A DNA stretch of 64,000 nt from Ruminococcus sp. YE71 (GTDB taxonomy: Bacteria; Bacillota; Clostridia; Oscillospirales; Ruminococcaceae), in the NCBI RefSeq assembly GCF_900119155.1, contig NZ_FPIR01000003.1, forward strand, positions 248,001 to 312,000, written 5' to 3'. The notes below the pieces were generated by a model, which did no database searches, was not told the DNA's origin, and was given only the letters and a program-made list of their open reading frames with translations. Below, one piece after another: positions 22,513 to 31,806 of the stretch. Position 1 is the first letter of the stretch. The number at the start of each line of letters is the position of its first letter. A program made the position numbers and the translations under genes.

Positions 22513-25408
22513 CGCTGTTCTCAGTCTCCTCAGCCTTTTTCGCCGCGGCAGCCGCTCTCTTCCTGCGCTCCGCATTCAGCACGAGGTCGGTTATCAGCCT
22601 TCCGTTCCTGAACTCCAGCAGGAATATGATGATGATGACCACAACGCCTGCTGCCGAGATCACCTTGCCGAGCGTGTAGTAGGTCGGCTCAAAGCTCATC
22701 TCTATCTTGTTCTTGCCCTTGTCGAGGGGGATGCTGATGAGCGAACCGAGGCTCTTGTCGGTGATGACCCTCTTGCCGTTGACCTTCACCACCCAGCCCG
22801 GTTCGTCGGGGATGGTGGTGAACAGGTACTCGCCGTCGTTGTCGGCGGTACATTCACCGCTGACCTTCGTATTGCCGAACTCGGTGACGTTCATCAGTCT
22901 CTGCTGTATCTTCTCGGCGCTCTTCTCGAACAGCTCGTGGTCGAAGGAGCAGAATATCGAGTCGCTCCAGTAAGCCTCGTTCTGGTCGTTGTCGATGGTG
23001 ACGCGGACGCGCACCGTCTCATTCTTCGCGAAATTGCCCAGTTTCAGTATTGAGAGATTGTCTCCCCCGAAGAACTGCCCTGCGAAATCCATCTTGCCGT
23101 CGCCGTTGATGTAAGCCTCTTCGTTGAGCACCCACACGTTGCAGTTGCGCTCGTAGCGGGTCGGGAAATACATATACAGGTCGCCGTCCCTGTCCATCTC
23201 GATAAGGTAGTCGATGTGGGATTCGCCCTGATTCGGGTCGGTGGGGTAGTACTTGATGGTATGCTCCTCGTCCGCGACACGGGCGGTGCTCATATTGAGC
23301 CGTTCGCTGTCCTTGGGCATGATGCGTGTGAAGTAGGACCGGATGGTGTCCTCGCCTGCCAGCACGCTGTATATCTGGTTCTGGTTCGAGAATGGGTCGG
23401 CATCCGACAGAACCAGCTGATTGATGCGGCTGTCGGTCACCATGCCGAGGCTTGTGGAGTAGGGGTTGCGGTAGAACTTGTACAGCGCCTTCACGCGGTC
23501 GTCCTCGAAACCGATGTGGGTCGCCAGCTTGTAGTCCTCGGGGACTTTGGTTCGGCTGTCGTTGTATCGCTTGGTAGGTTTCAGCTCGACGACTCCGCTG
23601 CTGTTCTTCTGTTTCAGCTGTTCCTCCTTGTACATGAGGTAGCGGATGTCAAATATCGAGTCGGTGATGAGGGTCGTGCCCTCATACTTGGTGTAGTGAC
23701 CGCCGTAAGCGTAGCCCAGCTGTTTGAGCATCTTCAGCGCAGGTGCGTTCATCACCGAGCTCGAATGGGATATGCCCATATAGTTCGTGCCGATAGGGTC
23801 GTTGACCGTGCGGTGGAAGGTCGCTTCCATGCGGTAGTACTTGTCCTCATCGAAGTTCTTGATATGCTTCACGGCGTTTATGGTGTTCTGCATATACGGC
23901 TCGTAGGAGACGTAGCTGCTATAGGAAACGTCGTCGTCTATCTTCTGGAGGGTGTCCATCGTGTTCGCCAGCATTTCAAGACCGAAACAGCTGACGGTTA
24001 TGATGCTGAGTATTATCTTCGTGTACTTGCGGTTCAGGTAGATGATGAGGAAGTACACCGCCAGCGCTATCATCGAGAACCATATGCCGCCGATGACCGC
24101 CTTCGACTTGCCTTCCTCGGTGACAGTGCGGAAGATCTCGAAGTGGGCGTAATTCTCGCGCTCGCACCAGAACAGGAACATCATCAGCCCCACGAACACG
24201 CCGCCTATCTCCTTCGGTGTGATGCCGTCCAGCGCTTCAAAGGCTTCGGCAGCCATCACCACCAGCAGGAACGAGAAGGCGAAGGAGTAGCGGAAAGGCA
24301 GCCAGTTCGGCACCTGAAATCCGTGCCACACTATATCCACGGGTCGGAGGTACATGAACACCACCATCAGCACCGTGAGGATACCGTTGGCAGCCTTCTT
24401 CTTGACTGATATCTTCGAGTTCATGAAGTAGAGGGGCACCAGCATCAGCACCGCCGCTCCGCAGCAGATTACGGGCAGACCCTCGGGATAAACGGTGTCG
24501 TAGCTCATTGGGAAGAGCTTCGTTAAGAAGGTCATGAAGTCGAACTGCGTCGCCATCGACCAGTCGGGGGTCGAGAATTCCAGCTTGCCGAGTTTCAGCG
24601 AGTTGTACACGGGCAGCAGCACACAGGACGCCGCCATTATCGCTGTCAGCGTCGCGCCGCCGAATTGCAGTATGCGTATGATGGATCTCTTCGGGACGAT
24701 GCGCCCGTCCTCGCCGAAAAAGCAGTACACAAAGTAGCAGAAGGTGAAAAATCCAACCATGTACCCGATGTAGAAATGCGCTATGAACATCAGCGCCAGC
24801 GGAACGATGTAGGGCAGCATCTTCCCCTCGTTGAGCAGACGCTTCACGCCGAGACATATGAGCGGCAGATATATCAGACCGTCCAGCCACATCGGGTCCA
24901 TCAGCTGTACCACCATGTAGCTCATCAAAGCGTAGCACATGGAGAATACTACCGTGGTGGTCTTCTTCGGCAGCTTCACAAAGGTCTTGCGCATGAAGTA
25001 CGCAAAGGTCACAGCGGCTGAACCTATCTTCATCAGCTGTATCGTCTCGATGGCTCCGCACATCGCCGTCCTCGGGAACAGACATACCAGTATCATAAAG
25101 GGACTCGCCAGATAGTAGGCAAATATGCCGAACATACTTCCCGACAGGTTCCTCGACCAGTCGTAGATGAGACTTCCGTCCCCCAAAAAGGCGTCGCGGT
25201 AGGCTTCGTAATAGTACACGTACTGCCCGTTCAGGTCAAGCACCAGCACCGACCCGTCGCCGTACGGATGTACCCCGAACAGCGCATAGGCTAAATACAT
25301 TATCCCGACGGGCAGCAGAAAGCACAGCAGATACAGAAAAAACGGTCTGCGCAGCTTGTCACAGAATCTGTGCCACTTCTTTGAAAAAGTTTTTCTCTCT
25401 CTGTCCAT
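22499..25408 (-). CDS. YfhO-family polytopic membrane protein
   Basis: A 969-residue membrane protein with about a dozen transmembrane helices in the first half and a large extracellular region (about 480-900). One more helix follows near 915-935, with a short Lys/Ala-rich tail. The N-terminal 'VLVLDLNGQYVYYYEAYRDA' and 'WSRNLSGSMFGIFAYYLASP' are hallmarks of YfhO, a GT-C-type fold implicated in glycosylation of lipoteichoic acid or similar polymers. It is consistent with the GtrB-like enzyme upstream and GtrA elsewhere in the window. The start is preceded by AAAGGAAAC. Substrate unknown. Confidence 0.88.
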   Translation of the reverse strand: MDRERKTFSKKWHRFCDKLRRPFFLYLLCFLLPVGIMYLAYALFGVHPYGDGSVLVLDLNGQYVYYYEAYRDAFLGDGSLIYDWSRNLSGSMFGIFAYYLASPFMILVCLFPRTAMCGAIETIQLMKIGSAAVTFAYFMRKTFVKLPKKTTTVVFSMCYALMSYMVVQLMDPMWLDGLIYLPLICLGVKRLLNEGKMLPYIVPLALMFIAHFYIGYMVGFFTFCYFVYCFFGEDGRIVPKRSIIRILQFGGATLTAIMAASCVLLPVYNSLKLGKLEFSTPDWSMATQFDFMTFLTKLFPMSYDTVYPEGLPVICCGAAVLMLVPLYFMNSKISVKKKAANGILTVLMVVFMYLRPVDIVWHGFQVPNWLPFRYSFAFSFLLVVMAAEAFEALDGITPKEIGGVFVGLMMFLFWCERENYAHFEIFRTVTEEGKSKAVIGGIWFSMIALAVYFLIIYLNRKYTKIILSIITVSCFGLEMLANTMDTLQKIDDDVSYSSYVSYEPYMQNTINAVKHIKNFDEDKYYRMEATFHRTVNDPIGTNYMGISHSSSVMNAPALKMLKQLGYAYGGHYTKYEGTTLITDSIFDIRYLMYKEEQLKQKNSSGVVELKPTKRYNDSRTKVPEDYKLATHIGFEDDRVKALYKFYRNPYSTSLGMVTDSRINQLVLSDADPFSNQNQIYSVLAGEDTIRSYFTRIMPKDSERLNMSTARVADEEHTIKYYPTDPNQGESHIDYLIEMDRDGDLYMYFPTRYERNCNVWVLNEEAYINGDGKMDFAGQFFGGDNLSILKLGNFAKNETVRVRVTIDNDQNEAYWSDSIFCSFDHELFEKSAEKIQQRLMNVTEFGNTKVSGECTADNDGEYLFTTIPDEPGWVVKVNGKRVITDKSLGSLISIPLDKGKNKIEMSFEPTYYTLGKVISAAGVVVIIIIFLLEFRNGRLITDLVLNAERRKRAAAAAKKAEETENSDENV

Positions 25409-25448
25409 GTTGTTTCCTTTCGGTCCTTATTCCGCCGCTCAGGTGGGT

Positions 25449-25755
25449 GAGTGCGGGTTTTGTCTTTTTGGAAGACCCTTTCCTAAAACTTTTAATACTT
25501 TTTTGGCAAGGGTGTTGTCTTCTATAGATAGTTTTGGTCGATGAGTTTGTGATTCTGCTTCTCGATAGTGTGCCCTTGCCAAAAAAGACGTTCATGAGTG
25601 CGTTACGCTTCATTCAGACAACATCTCTTGAAATGGAGAGAGTCTATCTTCCCGACCACATCCACCGAACGACATATTAAAAGTCTTTGGAATGGGGGCC
25701 GCCTTAGCTACGCACGGCAAGGGGAGAACCTTTCTTCGGAAAGGTTTCCCCCGGT
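25449..25755. repeat. Dispersed intergenic repeat element, copy E2
   Basis: The left end is GTGCGGGTTTTG and CCTAAAACTTTTAATACTTTTT; the right end is CATATTAAAAGTCTTTGGA, one 19-bp unit (CCGCCTTAGCTACGCACGGC) and AACCTTTC..GAAAGGTTTCCCCC. Between them is the conserved middle in inverted orientation (TTGCCAAAAAAGACGTTCAT ... GCGTTACGCTTCAT ... AGTCTATCTTCCC). It fills the yfhO-glycosyltransferase gap. No gene other than a shared short frame (25613 down to about 25450). Confidence 0.8.
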
Positions 25756-25758
25756 TAG

Positions 25759-26691
25759 TCAATCTCTCCTGTCGAGGTTGAGTTTTTCGCTGATGATGTA
25801 TCTGGGGCGTTGTTTTATTTCCTCGTAGATCTTGGAGAGGTAGTAGCCGATTATGCCGAGGCTGAACATTATTATTGCCGAGGTTATCAGCTGGAGAAGT
25901 ATTACTGTGGGGAAGCCTGCTTCGGAGTTTCCTGTGAGTTTATTATAGAGGGTGTTGATGCCGAAGATCATGGCTATTATAAAAGTTATTACGCCGAGGA
26001 CGGTCACCAGCTGCATAGGTGCCGAGGTGAACGAAGTTATGGAGGTCACCGCGTATTTGAGGGACGTTTTGGTATCAAAATCGCTCTTGCCCGACCTGCG
26101 TTCTGCCACGTCGAAGTACACCGTTTCGGTATTAAATCCGACCCAGCTGGACATCGCCCTGAAAAACGTAAGTCGTTCGGGCATTCTGAGCAGGGCGTCA
26201 ACGGCGCGTCTGTCGAGCAGTTTAAAATCCGAAGCGTCACTCATATCGAGACCCGAAACGCGGTTCATTATCCTGTAGAACAGTTTTGCGAAGAAACGGT
26301 AGCCGCCGCTTTCGGTGCCGCGGGAGCGTTTTTTCGCCTCAACGATGTCAACGCCGTCGCCGTCGCGCCAGACCTTATACATCTCCACGAGGGTCTCGGG
26401 GGGATGCTGCAAGTCGCAGTCCATCACGGCGCAGACGTCACCGCCCGCGTTTTCGAGCCCTGCGAAGATAGCGCTCTCCTTGCCGAAGTTGCGGCTGAGG
26501 CAGATCGCCTTGATGCGTTCGTCGCTCCGCGCAAGCTGTGTCAGCCGAAGCCATGTGCGGTCGGTGGAGCCGTCATCCACAAAGATAAGCTCGTAATCTA
26601 TATCATAAGAATCCAGCAGTCTGCTGACTGCCGAAGCGCAGGCAGGCGCATTGTCCTGCTCGTTATGCGCGGGGATTATCACGGAAAGCAA
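25759..26691 (-). CDS. Family 2 glycosyltransferase, GtrB/DPM1-like, with two C-terminal membrane helices
   Basis: About 310 residues. The GT-A domain starts 'LSVIIPAHNEQDNA' and contains 'FVDDGSTDRTW', 'LSRNFGKESAIFAGLENA' and the metal-binding 'VMDCDLQHPPE'. Two transmembrane helices (about 225-250 and 262-285 counted from this start) are typical of GtrB enzymes that load a sugar onto undecaprenyl phosphate. I favour a TTG start at 26691 because AGGAGG lies nine bases before it. The alternative ATG at 26715 overlaps the upstream gene by four bases but has a weak site. With YfhO and GtrA it fits a surface glycosylation pathway. Confidence 0.9.
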   Translation of the reverse strand: MLSVIIPAHNEQDNAPACASAVSRLLDSYDIDYELIFVDDGSTDRTWLRLTQLARSDERIKAICLSRNFGKESAIFAGLENAGGDVCAVMDCDLQHPPETLVEMYKVWRDGDGVDIVEAKKRSRGTESGGYRFFAKLFYRIMNRVSGLDMSDASDFKLLDRRAVDALLRMPERLTFFRAMSSWVGFNTETVYFDVAERRSGKSDFDTKTSLKYAVTSITSFTSAPMQLVTVLGVITFIIAMIFGINTLYNKLTGNSEAGFPTVILLQLITSAIIMFSLGIIGYYLSKIYEEIKQRPRYIISEKLNLDRRD

Positions 26692-26711
26692 GTTGTACGG
26701 CCTCCTGTCTG

Positions 26712-27389
26712 TCATTTTTTCTTCTTATCGGTCAGCCGAAAGCTCCTGCCGACAAGCTCCATCACCTCGTCATCCGCGAGGGAATCGTCGAGGGGGACGG
26801 ATATCCACATCCTGTGGTTCATGTGGTAGGCAGGGTAAACGCCTGCCGCCGCAGGTGAATCGGGGTCGGTCTTTAAGTTCAGCAGGTCAATGAGGGTGCT
26901 GTCGCCGTCCTTTGTCAGAACGGAGCGCTTCACGTTCATTATCAGCCCGAACCATTTGCCCGAATCGGTATGTCTGAACACCCCCGAATCGTCGTGCTTC
27001 GAGTTGCTCCAGGGGAAATCGGGCGCTGCGCCGTACTTTTCGGCTATCAGCGACGCGATGCGGCAGCCCTGTTCCGACGCGAAGGGCATCTCCTCACAGC
27101 AGACGCCTGCTATCTCCGCAAGCAGTTCCTCGTAAGCCGTCCTCACCGAAGTGACGTACGGACTGCCGAAATTCTCGCTGCGGATGCGTGTGTATTCCTC
27201 GGCGTTCATGTTGTCGATGACCCTGCCAGACACCGTCCCCTCATCGGAAACGGTCAGCACCGCGGTAAAATCGCCGTCCATGAACGTCCGTTCAAGACGG
27301 TATCCGCCGTCGGTGCGTTCAAAGCCGCGGGCGGTCATGAGCCCGCTCACGAAGCGCCGCCGAAGGAACGCTTTTTCTTCAATAGTCAT
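26712..27389 (-). CDS. MmcQ/YjbR-family protein
   Basis: A 225-residue cytoplasmic protein with an N-terminal helical part and a C-terminal YjbR domain (about 125-220). The domain is recognised by 'DFPWSNSKHDDSGVFRH', 'KWFGLIMNV', 'LLNLKTDP' and 'GVYPAYHMNHRMWISVPLDD'. The fold is CyaY-like, but no biochemical function is established for the family as far as I know. The start at 27389 is one base past the stop of the upstream membrane-protein gene; an earlier in-frame ATG lies inside that gene. Confidence 0.82.
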   Translation of the reverse strand: MTIEEKAFLRRRFVSGLMTARGFERTDGGYRLERTFMDGDFTAVLTVSDEGTVSGRVIDNMNAEEYTRIRSENFGSPYVTSVRTAYEELLAEIAGVCCEEMPFASEQGCRIASLIAEKYGAAPDFPWSNSKHDDSGVFRHTDSGKWFGLIMNVKRSVLTKDGDSTLIDLLNLKTDPDSPAAAGVYPAYHMNHRMWISVPLDDSLADDEVMELVGRSFRLTDKKKK

Positions 27390-27390
27390 A

Positions 27391-28005
27391 TTATGGTCTC
27401 TTTTCGGGTCGTTCAGACGGTTCCAGCGGATGCATGACGTTGTAGTCCGTGCGGACATCGTTGATGGCGCCGCCCAGATGCACGAGAAGGACATACTGCA
27501 CGATTATCGTGATGAAAAACAGCCCTCCCGCCGCTGCATGGACGGTGCCGCCCGAGACCGCCAGACGCATCACTATCTGACACAGCATGGTCACCGAAGA
27601 CGCAACAGCGTAGCCGCGCCACGCCCTGAACAGCTTCTCCAGCAGGGACGGGTCGTTGACCAGCGCCTTCATGGGGCGCATATGGGTGATGATGCGGTAC
27701 TGATGGAACAGCACCGAAACAAAAGTCAGCGTGCCTGCCGCCAGCGCCGCTGCCGCGCCTGCCTTTTCGGGGATGACCCTATGCCACGTCAGGAACGTCA
27801 GCACTGTGCCGATGACCGAACAGCCCAGCGTCAGCAGCACATCGCCGCGGAACTTCCCGAACCCCGAAGAATCCTCCGAGACCCTCGTTTCGCTGATGCC
27901 GCCCAGCATGAACAGCGCTCCCACCACACGGACGATGTAGTTCGCAGGATAGCCGATATTGAAGTTCATAGAGCAGAAAACAAAGCCTATCGTGAAAAAA
28001 TTCAT
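27391..28005 (-). CDS. Polytopic membrane protein of unknown function
   Basis: A 204-residue protein with about five hydrophobic helices (roughly 18-38, 55-73, 82-100, 128-148 and 158-178) and a charged, proline-rich tail. No catalytic motif or known family is visible to me. It heads a run with the YjbR gene and the glycosyltransferase under a consensus promoter. Confidence 0.7.
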   Translation of the reverse strand: MNFFTIGFVFCSMNFNIGYPANYIVRVVGALFMLGGISETRVSEDSSGFGKFRGDVLLTLGCSVIGTVLTFLTWHRVIPEKAGAAAALAAGTLTFVSVLFHQYRIITHMRPMKALVNDPSLLEKLFRAWRGYAVASSVTMLCQIVMRLAVSGGTVHAAAGGLFFITIIVQYVLLVHLGGAINDVRTDYNVMHPLEPSERPEKRP

Positions 28006-28045
28006 CGGCTCTCCCCTCTTTCCAAAAAAATAAGCGTCAACTATT

Positions 28046-28074
28046 ATTATACTATTTTTATAGGTTCATGTCAA
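28046..28074 (-). promoter_or_regulatory. Consensus SigA promoter of the membrane-protein/yjbR/glycosyltransferase run
   Basis: On the minus strand TTGACA (28069-28074), 17 bases, TATAAT (28046-28051). It is divergent from the rpmH promoter; the 318-base gap between the two genes otherwise holds only short hairpins. Confidence 0.88.
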
Positions 28075-28166
28075 TAATGCTCTCGGCGAAAAAACCGTGA
28101 GAGATATGTGATATATCTTTGTGTCGGTAAATATGAACAGAAAATGTAAAAAAACTGTTAACACGG

Positions 28167-28196
28167 TTGACAAAGAACTCCTTTATATAGTATAAT
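28167..28196 (+). promoter_or_regulatory. Promoter of the rpmH-rnpA-yidD-yidC-khpB cluster
   Basis: TTGACA (28167-28172), 18-base spacer, TATAAT (28191-28196). The leader of about 120 bases contains the hairpin GCCCTTAAAAAAGGGC at 28258-28273, close to the rpmH start. Confidence 0.85.
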
Positions 28197-28323
28197 AGAT
28201 AGGTGCAGGGCGTATTGTCTATATTTTCGGACTATTGCCCGTCAGAAGCAACATCAGCAGCCCTTAAAAAAGGGCGTTGATATACCACATCAACATGAAA
28301 AAGAAACGAGGAGGGATATTCAG

Positions 28324-28464
28324 ATGGCTATGAAGAGAACTTACCAGCCGAAGAAGCTTCAGAGAAAGAAGGTTCACGGCTTCATGAAGAGAATGTCTAC
28401 CAAGAACGGAAGAAAGGTTCTTGCAAGAAGAAGAGCAAAGGGCAGAGCAAGACTTACCTACTAA
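28324..28464 (+). CDS. rpmH: Ribosomal protein L34
   Basis: A 46-residue, very basic protein of the large ribosomal subunit. The sequence begins [11 protein letters not shown] and includes '[20 protein letters not shown]', matching L34 throughout. The start with MAM is favoured over the internal ATG because GAGGAGG lies nine bases upstream. Codon use is highly biased, as expected for a ribosomal gene. In Firmicutes rpmH often sits by dnaA and oriC, but no dnaA and no DnaA-box cluster is seen upstream here. Confidence 0.97.
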   Translation: MAMKRTYQPKKLQRKKVHGFMKRMSTKNGRKVLARRRAKGRARLTY

Positions 28465-28483
28465 TAGACTCATTGAACTTTGT

Positions 28484-28561
28484 GACCGCAATATCGGGGA
28501 GCTGGTGAGCATATGACCTGCGGGTCGATATGTCTTTATAGGTTTGCCTCGATATTCGGTC
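28484..28561 (+). other. Structured rpmH-rnpA intercistronic region
   Basis: GACCGCAATATCG (28484-28496) pairs with CGATATTCGGTC (28550-28561) with one bulged base, enclosing the smaller hairpin GACCTGCGGGTC. It could be an RNA processing or stability element separating L34 from RnpA expression. Confidence 0.5.
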
Positions 28562-28604
28562 TTTCTCTTTATTAAAAGGAAAACACAAGCAAAGGGGCAC
28601 GGTC

Positions 28605-28985
28605 ATGCTTTTTTCGGAAGTGATGAAGGACAATAAGAAATTCAATTCCTGCTTCCGCAAGGGAAGGTTCTGCGCGTGCGGCTTTGTTACAGCATATTAC
28701 CTGCCTAACGGCACACCCGCAAACTCCGTCGGTATCAGCGTATCAAAAAAGATAGGCGGCGCCGTCGAGAGAAACAGGGCGAAAAGGATAATCCGCGCGG
28801 CTTACAGACTCAATGAACAGAGCTTCCCGATAGGATACGACATCGTGTTCGCGGCAAGACCTGCGATAAACGGTCTGAAAACGCAGGATATAGAGGGCTT
28901 CGTGAACAACAGGCTGCTCCCCGATATGGCGGATTCCGTCGGGGAAAACGGCGAATTCGTGAAAAAGCCCCGCAGGAAAACGTGA
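28605..28985 (+). CDS. rnpA: Ribonuclease P protein component
   Basis: RnpA assists the RNase P RNA in trimming tRNA 5' leaders. The 126-residue protein has '[19 protein letters not shown]' and the RNA-binding signature '[16 protein letters not shown]' near residue 50. The ATG at 28605 has AAGGGG seven bases upstream. It overlaps yidD by one base. The order rpmH-rnpA-yidD-yidC-khpB is the classic conserved arrangement. Confidence 0.95.
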   Translation: MLFSEVMKDNKKFNSCFRKGRFCACGFVTAYYLPNGTPANSVGISVSKKIGGAVERNRAKRIIRAAYRLNEQSFPIGYDIVFAARPAINGLKTQDIEGFVNNRLLPDMADSVGENGEFVKKPRRKT

Positions 28986-29296
28986 TGGGACTCTTCGGAA
29001 AGGTCTCGCGGGCGATAGGTACCGTGTTCACGATACCGATAATATTGTACCGCAGGTTCATCAGTCCGCTGCTCCCGCCGACCTGCAAGTATTACCCCAC
29101 CTGCTCCTGCTACGCTATCGACGCGTACAAAAAGCACGGTGTATTCACAGGCACACTGCTCACGGTGTGGAGGCTTCTCAGGTGCAACCCCTGGAGTCTC
29201 GGAGGAGTTGACCACGTCCCCGAGGTGGTGACTCCGCAGTACTTCATACCGAAGAATATCGGGGATAAGGAAAGTAAGGAAAAGAAACACCGCTGA
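28985..29296 (+). CDS. yidD: Membrane protein insertion efficiency factor YidD
   Basis: A 103-residue protein that helps YidC-dependent insertion at the inner face of the membrane. An N-terminal amphipathic/hydrophobic segment is followed by the family core '[31 protein letters not shown]' (three conserved cysteines; residues about 20-50) and '[18 protein letters not shown]'. The ATG at 28985 overlaps the rnpA TGA. A GTG three bases earlier is possible but too close to AGGA. Confidence 0.95.
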   Translation: MGLFGKVSRAIGTVFTIPIILYRRFISPLLPPTCKYYPTCSCYAIDAYKKHGVFTGTLLTVWRLLRCNPWSLGGVDHVPEVVTPQYFIPKNIGDKESKEKKHR

Positions 29297-29327
29297 GGGC
29301 GGTCAAAATGGGAAGGAAATAAACGCT

Positions 29328-30677
29328 ATGGGTATACTGGCTACGCCTCTGGGCTGGCTCATGAAAGGGCTCTATATGCTCGTAAAGAATTACGGCATCG
29401 CCCTGCTGCTGTTCACGGTCGTTACGAGACTTATCACTCTGCCTGTCAATATCAAACAGCAGAAAAGCACTCAGAGAATGGCTATGCTCCAGCCTGAATT
29501 AGAGAAGATAAAACAGAAGTACGGCAAGAATCAGGAAAAGGTCAACGAGGAAACGATGAAGCTCTACTCGGAGAACAACGTCAACCCGATGGCAAGCTGC
29601 CTGCCTATGCTGGTGCCGCTGATACTCCTCTATGCGATGATACCTGTAGTTTATCAGCCGCTGACTTACATCTCCAACGCGGATAAGGCAAACGTAAAGT
29701 CGGACGCCGTTTACGTGAAGAATGTCTACACCATCAGCGCTGAGATAGAAGACTCCGCAAGCTCCGTCGAGAAACTGCTCGATGGCGTTGCCGAGGACGA
29801 ACGCGCCGAAAAACTCGGCGAGATACTCTCCGATAAGGAGAAGTACAAGAACTCCGCAAAGGCTCTCTCCTCCATGACCGAGGATGAGAAGGACCGCATT
29901 CTGAACGACCTTGCGACTTATGAGGGTCTCGATACCTTCATCATCGACTCCGATAACTTCACCTCGAACCTCATGAAGTCCTCCTACGGACCCGAGGCGC
30001 TGCTGTTCAACTTCGAGACAAAGGCTGACGGCAGATATATCGGCGTGCTCCACGGCGACGTTCAGGAGGCTATACAGGACCTCGACTACACCGCTTTCGG
30101 GCTCAACCTCGGAAAGATACCTACCAAGAAGGACGCTACCGTGTTCATCCCGATAATATCTTTCGTGTTCCAGCTCATCAGCATGGTCATCGGTCAGGTC
30201 TTCCAGAGAAGAAACAACCCCGAGACCAAGATGCAGCCCGGCGTTCTCATGACTCTCTTCATGATGCCCCTGCTCTCTCTGTGGATCGGTTTCAAGTTCC
30301 CCTGCGGACTCGGTCTTTACTGGGTATACAGCTCGGTATGGGCTGCGTTCCAGGTGCTGTTCCTGAACCTCGTCTACACCCCCGATAAGATCAAGGAACT
30401 TGCAGCTAAGGACGCCGAAAAGGCTAAGGCAAAACGCAAGAAGAAAGGTCCTTCGTTCATGGAACGCGCCCTCGAAGTCAGAAACGAACAGGGCAGCACT
30501 CCCCCCAGCGTGAAGGACGCTAAGAAAAAGTATTCCGAGTTCGACGATGAGGACGATGACGATGAGGACGACAAGAAGCTGTCAAAGTCCCAGAGACGCG
30601 ACCGCGACCGTCAGAAACTCAATGAAGCAAGAAAACGCTACGCCGAAAAATACGGCGACGAATATAATGAGGACTGA
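29328..30677 (+). CDS. yidC: YidC/Oxa1-type membrane protein insertase
   Basis: It inserts and folds inner membrane proteins. Of 449 residues, the start 'LGWLMKGLYMLVKNYGIALLLFTVVTRL' and 'PVNIKQQKSTQRMAMLQPEL' identify the core with the hydrophilic-groove arginine. Helices lie near 18-40, 95-115, 265-290 and 305-345. Between the second and third core helices is a large charged insertion of about 130 residues (125-255), longer than in Bacillus SpoIIIJ. The C-terminal tail is rich in Lys and Asp (about 375-449). A signal peptide with lipobox is not apparent. Confidence 0.93.
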   Translation: MGILATPLGWLMKGLYMLVKNYGIALLLFTVVTRLITLPVNIKQQKSTQRMAMLQPELEKIKQKYGKNQEKVNEETMKLYSENNVNPMASCLPMLVPLILLYAMIPVVYQPLTYISNADKANVKSDAVYVKNVYTISAEIEDSASSVEKLLDGVAEDERAEKLGEILSDKEKYKNSAKALSSMTEDEKDRILNDLATYEGLDTFIIDSDNFTSNLMKSSYGPEALLFNFETKADGRYIGVLHGDVQEAIQDLDYTAFGLNLGKIPTKKDATVFIPIISFVFQLISMVIGQVFQRRNNPETKMQPGVLMTLFMMPLLSLWIGFKFPCGLGLYWVYSSVWAAFQVLFLNLVYTPDKIKELAAKDAEKAKAKRKKKGPSFMERALEVRNEQGSTPPSVKDAKKKYSEFDDEDDDDEDDKKLSKSQRRDRDRQKLNEARKRYAEKYGDEYNED

Positions 30678-30713
30678 TACCCCCGTATCCGTCCCGAAAG
30701 GAAGATGAATAGC

Positions 30714-31643
30714 ATGAAGGAAACCTTTACAGCCGCAACTGTTGAGGAAGCTAAGGCAAAGGCTGCCGAGAGCTTCGGAGTAAGTGAGGACAAGATCAAT
30801 TTCACAGTGCTGGAAGAACCTAAGAAGGGACTTTTCGGAAAGCTCAAGGGTGAAGCAAAGATCGAGGCGGAGTTTACTGCCGTATCGACCGAGACTATCG
30901 CAAAGACTGCCCCCGTTCAGGAGGCTGCTGAAAAGACCGTGGCCGCCGAGACCGCCGCAGCTGAGGAGACCGCTCCCGCTAAGGCTGCCGAGATCAGCGA
31001 ACAGGATAAGGCTAAGGCAGACGCTGCCGTTAATTACATCAAGGCTGTGCTCGTCCAGATGGGCATCGAGAACGCCGAAGTTACCGCTTCGCCAGCAGAG
31101 AGCGGCATCAATATCGAGATCAGCGGCGACGGCTTCTATGAGCTTATCGGCAAGAAGGGCGAACTGCTCGACGCTTTGCAGTACCTCTCTTCCCTCGTAT
31201 GCAACAAGATCGACAGAGAATATTTCAGGATCACTACCGACTGCGGCGGTTTCAGGGCTAAGCGCAAGGCTCAGCTCGAAAGACTCGCTCACAAGCTGGC
31301 TAACAACGTTAAGAAGAGCGGCAGAACTCACGCCCTCGAGCCTATGAATCCCTACGAGAGACGCATCATCCATGCGGCTGTTTCCGAGGTGGAAGGCGTT
31401 ACTTCCAAGTCCGTCGGCGAGGATCCCTTCAGAAAGGTAGTCATCAGCTCTACCGAAAAGCGCCCCTATAACGGCGGCTACAAGGGCAAGGGCGGCAAGC
31501 GCGGCGGCAACGGCAGACGCGGCGGCGGCAGACCCAAGCCTCACTACGACATCACTACCAGCTTCGAGAAGAACTACAAGAAGCCGAAGCCCGAGGACGA
31601 TATGGATCTCGGTTCGGGCGTTTACGGCAAGATCGATTTCTGA
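30714..31643 (+). CDS. khpB: RNA-binding protein KhpB/Jag (Jag-N, KH and R3H domains)
   Basis: A cytoplasmic RNA-binding protein partnered with KhpA and linked to cell elongation and sRNA biology in Firmicutes. The Jag-N domain covers residues 1-52 ('ETFTAATVEEAKAKAAESFG', 'KKGLFGKLK'). An Ala/Glu linker follows, then KH (about 105-180, 'ISGDGFYELIGKKGELLDAL') and R3H (about 185-250, 'NPYERRIIHAAV'). A Gly/Arg/Lys-rich stretch (about 258-285) is probably a second RNA contact. I chose the ATG at 30714, nine bases after AGGAAG; the ATG at 30705 abuts that site. Confidence 0.93.
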   Translation: MKETFTAATVEEAKAKAAESFGVSEDKINFTVLEEPKKGLFGKLKGEAKIEAEFTAVSTETIAKTAPVQEAAEKTVAAETAAAEETAPAKAAEISEQDKAKADAAVNYIKAVLVQMGIENAEVTASPAESGINIEISGDGFYELIGKKGELLDALQYLSSLVCNKIDREYFRITTDCGGFRAKRKAQLERLAHKLANNVKKSGRTHALEPMNPYERRIIHAAVSEVEGVTSKSVGEDPFRKVVISSTEKRPYNGGYKGKGGKRGGNGRRGGGRPKPHYDITTSFEKNYKKPKPEDDMDLGSGVYGKIDF

Positions 31644-31651
31644 TAAAACTC

Positions 31652-31681
31652 AAATGCGTTCCTTCGGGGACGCATTTTTTT
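31652..31681 (+). terminator. Terminator of the rpmH-khpB cluster
   Basis: AAATGCGT (31652-31659) pairs with ACGCATTT (31670-31677), followed by T residues. Confidence 0.88.
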
Positions 31682-31806
31682 GCTTTAACCTGTCAAAATA
31701 AAAAAGCAAATGAATCATGATTAGACTAAACTTGCAAAAAAGTCGTTTTCGTAAGGTATTTTTTTGGAAAATATGCAATTTTGCGCGTATTTTTTTCAAA
31801 AACCCG

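Noticed and set aside
23216-24409. 397-codon plus-strand frame opposite yfhO
   Set aside because: Valine/histidine/arginine-rich antisense translation of yfhO codons, not a protein-like sequence.
28006-28323. Replication origin next to rpmH
   Set aside because: No dnaA gene and no cluster of TTATCCACA-type boxes in the gap.
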